The notes under the pieces are model-generated. The model made no database searches. It was not told the DNA's origin and saw only the letters and a list, made by a program, of their open reading frames with translations. This document shows positions 59,307-64,000 of a stretch of 64,000 bases of DNA, one piece after another; position 1 is the stretch's first letter; every line of letters starts with the position of its first letter. This stretch comes from Warburgia ugandensis (Eukaryota > Streptophyta > Magnoliopsida > Canellales > Canellaceae). Position numbers and translations under genes: made by a program. The stretch is from the NCBI GenBank assembly GCA_035236585.1, contig CP141126.1:65015414-65079413 (forward strand). The letters run 5' to 3'.

Positions 59307-59946
59307 TCAATTTCAGATTTCTCTCTTTCTTCTTCTTTTTTCAAAGCACTTTTGCATCCCTTTGAAGAACATTAATTTTTCTTGATAATCAATAATCTAC
59401 TTTTATTGTAACTAAAAAGTATTTATTCATTCATCTCTAACTTATCTTTTGAAGAGAATAGGTAATGGATACTTTATAATGTATTACTTTGGGTAAAGGT
59501 TATTTGGATAAGAAAAGAAAAGGCTTATATAAAAGGTTCAAATTTGTTAACTAGTGTTAAAAATATTTTTGGTAGGCTTTATCTCTCTTAATTTAACCAC
59601 AAGGATGGCCTATATCATTTACTAGGTTTCATATAAAATATCATATGAAATAGACTTTTAAAAATTTGAATGATAATGCTTTAATAAATCAGGCAATTGG
59701 CCAAATTTAAGAGTTGGTGAGATCAAATTTATTTCAAGCACACAAATGTAATATTAGACTTTACTTTCATAGAATAATTTAGAAAATGAGTAAAATTATG
59801 AATCAATCACGTTCAACTCTATTAATAAGAGCTAAGTTTTTTTTCTTTCTTTTTAAAAAAATTTGAATTAATTTTAAAAAAAAATTTAATTATTTTTTTG
59901 GAAATCATTGAAACGAACTAAAAATAGAACTTGTTAGAATTCTACA

Positions 59947-59955
59947 CCCCCAATC
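59947..59955 (-). other. Polypurine tract of element Y
   Basis: Minus strand GATTGGGGG immediately precedes the 3' LTR start TGTAGAATT. Bases 59956-60240 are the untranslated 3' region and pol tail. Confidence 0.7.
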
Positions 59956-60242
59956 TGAAAGAAACATTGTCTTCAATGTTTGAAAAGTAGGACCTAAAAT
60001 GAATATGGGTGCTGCAAAAAATAACAAATTTGAAAATACAAAAGATAATACAGAGGGATCAGATCCACTCAATCCTAATAAATAGGATCCTCTAAAGTTG
60101 TGGACTCAACTTCTAGATTCTAATATTCTAGGAAAGGATTTAAATGCCTATCATTCATTTTAAAAGTATGGACAATCCTAGCATCGTCAATCTCGATGGT
60201 CCCATATGGAAAAACTTCTTTGATAATAAGTGGACCGGTCCA

Positions 60243-61180
60243 TCAAGATCTAAGCTTATTTGCAAATAGGTAGAGCTTAGAATTGTAAAGCAAAACCTTT
60301 TGGTTTGGAGTAAAGAATTTTCTCATTATGTTTTTATCATGAGAAATTTTCATCTTTTCCTTATAAATCCTATTATTTTCATAAGCTTCCTGCCTGATCT
60401 TTTCCAACTCATTAAGCTGGAGTTTTCTATGTGAGCCTGCTTTATCCATTTTGAAATTAGAGGACTTTACTGCCCAATATGCTCCATGTTCCAATTCTAC
60501 TATCAAATGACCAGGCTTACTATATACAATATGATAGGGAGACATACTAATCGTGGTCTGGAGTGCACTCCTGTAGGCCCAAAGCATGTTAGTCAGTCTA
60601 AGAGACCAATCCTTATGATTTGGATTAATAGTCTTTTGAAGAATTTGTTTTATATCCCAATTAGATACTTTTACTTGTTCACTTGTTTGTGGGTGATATG
60701 GTGTTGTGTTATGTGCAATGTTATAATTTTTTACAAGTGCTTCAAAAGCTTTGTTGCAAAAGTGTGTACAGTTATCACTTACAATGCTCAAGGCATACCA
60801 AATCTAGAAAAAATGTTTTCTTTTAAGAATTTAACAACTATTTTATGATCATTATGTTGACATGGGATAGCCTCAATCCATTTGGATACATGGTCTATAG
60901 CCAATAAGATGTACAAGTAGCTAAAAGAAGGTGGGAATGCCCCCGTGAAATAAATGCCTTAGCAAGCAAAAACTTCAATGAGAAGTGTAGGGTTGAGAGG
61001 CATCAAATTCCTATGTGTTATTCCTCCTAACTTTTGATGTTGTTCACATGATTTACATAACCCATGTGTGTCTTTAAACAGTGAAGGCCAAGAAACATCA
61101 TTGCAAAATCTTTGCAGCTATTTTCTACGTAGAAAAATGTCTACCACATGCTTAAGAATGATAAAAGGAGATGACATTAT
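60243..61180 (-). pseudogene. pol: Element Y pol: integrase region
   Basis: The zinc side ends with SCEQHQKLGGITHRNLMPLNP near 60995-61055. The first catalytic aspartate block reads GIYFTG, so D has become Y. The 182-codon open stretch 60243-60791 starts MSIVSDNCTHFCNK with the second aspartate. The third position is lysine (codon 60669-60671, in VKVSN), where glutamate is usual. WAYRSALQTTISMSPYHIVY, VELEHGAYWAVKSSNFKMD and LFANKLRS follow. Two of three catalytic residues are lost, although this is the best kept long frame of Y. Confidence 0.85.
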
Positions 61181-61199
61181 TTTGCTCTAAGTTAGTTAC

Positions 61200-61900
61200 A
61201 CATCTCCTAATTACTTAAATAGTGCTTAACAATGGAAAAGAAATTTTGCTTTTCTTTTTTGTTTCAATGTTTAAGAATCTTCCCTGTGATTAAATAATTT
61301 GCAAATTAGTAACCCAGGGAGGATGGTAAATATGAAAAAGTTGCTCATTAAGGAAAGTGTCTTTAATTGGCAACTCATCCAAAAGTTCTCTTAGGACTAA
61401 GCAAGACAAGTGATTTGTTACAATATTCTCTACTCCTTTTTTATGTTTCATCTCAATGTCAAACACTTGGAGTCAAAGAATCTATCTAATTAGTCTGGTC
61501 TTAGTATCTTTCTATGGAAAGTACATACGTAAGGGCCAAATGATCAGTGAATATGACTATTTTAGATCCAATCAAGTAAGACTTGAATTTATCCAAGGTG
61601 AAGACAACTGTTGGAAGTTATTTCTTCGTAGTGGAATAGTTCATTTAAGTGCTATTTAGGGTCCTACTTGTGTAGTAGATGATATAAGGCTTTTTCTCTT
61701 TTCTCTGCCCTAGTGTTGCTCCTACAACATAATCATTAGCATCACACAAGACTTCAAAGGGTAGACTCCAATCAGGTGGCTGCATGATAGGTGCAATGGT
61801 CAACTTGTCTTTCAGCTTTGTAAACACATTCTTAACAATTATTCATCCACTCAAACGAAGTTTCCTTCGTAAAGAGGTGACATGATGGTATGGATAGCAC
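61200..61900 (-). pseudogene. pol: Element Y pol: RNase H region
   Basis: 61645-61827 reads KLKDKLTIAPIMQPPDWSLPFEVLCDANDYVVGATLGQR and YIIYYTSRTLN, with the first RNase H aspartate in CDAND. Further pieces with the DHLAL-type block near 61535-61570 can be followed, with frameshifts. It sits between RT and integrase as expected. Confidence 0.75.
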
Positions 61901-62720
61901 ATTAAAACTTTAATGAACCTCCTATAGATTCCTATATGCCTAGGAATGAGAAAATATCCCTAATAGATTTGGGGATGCATAGAATGGTGATTATATAAAC
62001 TTTGGCTATGTCTACCTCTATACCTTTGGATAACAATATGTGGTCAAGGACAATTTCCTTAGGAACCATGAAATGACACTTTTTCCAATTGAGCACCAAA
62101 TTCTTTTCTTTACAATGACTTAAGATTTTCTTAGATCTTTAAGACATGTTTCAAATGAATCACCCAAATGACAAAAGTCATCCATGAAAGCCTCTAAGAT
62201 TGACTCTACCATATCACTAAAGATACTTAACATGCATCATTGAAATGTGGTAGGAGCATTACATAATCCAAATGGCATTCTTTTGTAAGCAAAAGTTCTA
62301 AAAGTACGTGTAAGGGTGGTCTTTTCCTGATCATTAGGAAGCAATTTATATATTGTTATACCCTGAGTAACCATCTAGAGAATCATAATACTGGTGTCTT
62401 GCAACCCTTTCTAACATCTAATCAACAAAGGAAAAATGAAAATGGTCCTTCCTAGCGACAACATTCAACTTTCTATAGTCAATGCACATATGCCAACCAG
62501 TGGTAACTCTGGTAGGAATTAATTCATTACTGGCATTAGTGATCACTGTCACTCTAGACTTCTTTGGAACTACTTGAGTTGGACTCACCCATTTGTTATC
62601 ACTCATGGGATAGATAATTTCCACATCAAGCAACTTAAGGACTTTTGCTCTAACCACATCTTTCATATTAAGATTGAACCTTCTCTGCCAATGACGACTT
62701 GGTTTAGCTTCATCCTTTAG
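61900..62720 (-). pseudogene. pol: Element Y pol: reverse transcriptase region
   Basis: The 62418-62666 stretch gives VLKLLDVEIIYPMSDNKWVSPTQVVPKKS, TRVTTGWHMCIDYRKLN and RKDHF. Further on, KRMPFGLCNAPTTFQ and IFSDMVESILEAFMDDF are in one frame with a TGA stop between. The catalytic FMDDF at 62174-62188 is intact. Stops and frame changes between blocks still inactivate the gene. Confidence 0.85.
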
Positions 62721-63076
62721 ATATATCCTATGGGTACATATTAAAGGGTTAATGCCCTTTATATCAGCAATAGTCCATCATATAATGCCTTTGTGTTCCT
62801 TTAAAGTGTTTATTAGCTATTCCTCCTAAGATGTTTTTAATTGGGAGGAAATTATCATAGAAAAGTCTCTTTTTCTCCTAAATATGAATATTTTAAATCT
62901 AAAGATACATACTTAAATTCCAGCTTAGGAGGTTTTACTCATGATGGAAGGGGAGTGGACTTTCTTGGTGGAAGTTCCTTGAAATGAGGTTTCTATCTTT
63001 TTGTATCCATGATCAGAACAGAATCAAGGAGAACATTAACTTCCTCTATTAATGCATCCTCATTAAACTCATTAAA

Positions 63077-63660
63077 CTATGCTAAACAAGCATCAAGTGG
63101 GTCTAATAAGGAAGATGAAAGAAATTGGTCTTGTACAGCTGAATTTATCATATTGACACTATGCAAGTCATCATTGATTTCACCTTGTTGCTTACAAATG
63201 TTGAAAATGTTTAGCTCTAAGGTCATATTAATAAAGGATAGTTTCACGACACTAATTTTGCATTTAATCAAGGCATTGGACATAGCCAAGAATGGTCCTC
63301 CCAGGATGAACGGCATTTCATTCTTCTCATTCACCACCGGTTGTCTATCTAGAACTAGAAAATCTATAGGAAAGTAGAACTATTCTACTTGGACATGCAC
63401 ATCTTCTATTACCTCTTTTGGTATCTTCATCAAACATTTGGCTAGTTAGAGTGTAGTCGAAGTAGGTTTCAACTCACCTAGACCTAATTGTTCATAAACC
63501 ATGTATGGTAGTAGGTTCACTAGATCCTAAATCAAGAAAAGCATGATTATTCTTATAGTTGCAAATCAAGAAAAGAGTGGGGCAACCTGGATCCTTGTAT
63601 TTTGGTGGTGTATGGAGTCAAAGAATGAAACTAACTTGCTTAGTTAAAAATGCCTTCTTT
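63077..63660 (-). pseudogene. pol: Element Y pol: protease region
   Basis: YKDPGCP near 63575-63600, then FLDLGSSEP near 63510-63545, the active-site block with D kept. The C-terminal half is in 63077-63337: FILGGPFLAMSNALIKCKISVVKLSFINMTLELNIFNIC. It ends with LDPLDACLA, the linker toward RT. 62720-63076 is the linker with no long frame. Confidence 0.8.
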
Positions 63661-64000
63661 TAAACATTTAATCTTCTTTTTATGGTACAAAGGTCTTTTA
63701 GGAATTTGGCATATGATGAGAGCATCCAAGATGGGTATGTTGATCTTGACTTGGTTGAAAATCCCTAAAATCTCATCATTGGAGGCAGACTTTGGATCTT
63801 AACCCTCTGAAGGAATGGAGTAGGAATAAGACATGGTTCAATAGGTGAAGTGGGGCCCTTCTCTTGAGAATTTTCTTATTCCTTAATAGGTCTTTTAACC
63901 TTATTAATCTTTTATGGTTGATCTTTCTCAATTCTTTTACCACTCCTAAGAATGGTGACAACCTTAATCTATTTCATGGTAGAGCATGATGATGCATTAG
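63661..64000 (-). pseudogene. gag: Element Y gag C-terminal end
   Basis: Minus-strand text VVTILRSGKRIEKDQP near 63915-63975 and SYAKFLKDLCTIKRRLNV near 63660-63715 are the last parts of an Athila gag, just before the protease. Stops are present, and the rest of gag lies to the right of the window. Confidence 0.7.

Larger units (their letters stand above)
56936..59946 (-). repeat. 3' LTR (sense) of element Y
   Basis: 3011 bases, minus-strand start TGTAGAATTCTAAC and end CAATCAACA, so TG...CA ends. It holds GGGTCGATCCCAC near 56985-57000, a block I have seen in Athila-like LTRs. Several short open frames in 57600-58170 lie in it and are not genes. Confidence 0.8.
56936..64000 (-). mobile_element. 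Element Y: minus-strand Athila-like Gypsy retrotransposon, cut by the window edge
   Basis: The left end TGTTGATTG at 56936 breaks the X 3' LTR. Read on the minus strand, the order from the right edge is gag end, protease, RT, RNase H, integrase, PPT and 3' LTR. ATATG at 56931-56935 is the candidate left target duplication; the right end is not in the window. Pol text is Athila type, as in X, but the two differ clearly and their LTRs are unlike. Confidence 0.85.

Noticed and set aside
1-64000. Host genes, tRNA or rRNA genes
   Set aside because: I found no tRNA-like cloverleaf, no rRNA text and no host protein. The only tRNA-related sequences are the primer binding sites of the elements.

Overview
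This window looks like heterochromatic, repeat-packed DNA from a flowering plant genome. I find no credible host gene. Almost every base can be assigned to retrotransposons or their remains: Ty3/Gypsy elements of two kinds (chromovirus/Tekay-like and Athila-like), large solo LTRs, and LINEs of the RTE type. The organism call rests on the plant-type element families, the tRNA-iMet and tRNA-Asp type primer binding sites, and the nesting. I cannot name a species.

The window is a set of insertions within insertions. I letter them by position. Element G (plus strand, Tekay-like) is the oldest frame. Its 5' LTR remnant is at 242-708, primer site at 709-720, gag pieces at about 895-1216, 6072-6260 and 17477-17830, pol at 17840-20925, and 3' LTR from 20932. 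G was broken by solo LTR C (1217-6066, target duplication GAATT), by full-length Gypsy element F (6261-17476, GGTAC/GATAC), by solo LTR D (22885-24638, GTTAC), and by the Athila element X, which starts at 26010. A minus-strand LINE (1 to about 241) also sits in its 5' LTR and runs off the left edge.

Element X (plus strand, Athila-like) has its 5' LTR in two pieces (26010-26125 and 38863 to about 41370), a tRNA-Asp type primer site at 41378, gag, protease, RT, RNase H and integrase remains at 49085-54420, a 12-G polypurine tract at 56258 and a 3' LTR from 56271. X was in turn hit by an RTE LINE (26126-26490 plus 35925-38849), by a deleted Tekay-like element E on the minus strand (42480-49018), and by a second Athila element Y on the minus strand (56936 to beyond 64000). 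The LINE was hit by solo LTR A (26491-35919, ACTAG), and A by solo LTR B (30844-35444, CAGTT). The deepest stack is five levels: G, X, LINE, A, B.

All coding regions are broken by stops and frameshifts. Many stops are TAG where glutamine CAG is usual, as expected from decay of methylated cytosine in CHG context. The newest-looking pieces are solo LTRs A and B and element E. I saw no unknown enzyme system; the most unusual items are the 4.6-4.85 kb solo LTR family, the gag-to-pol-tail deletion in E, the hairpin-rich promoter of the E LTRs, and the tandem-repeat leader shared by the two LINEs.
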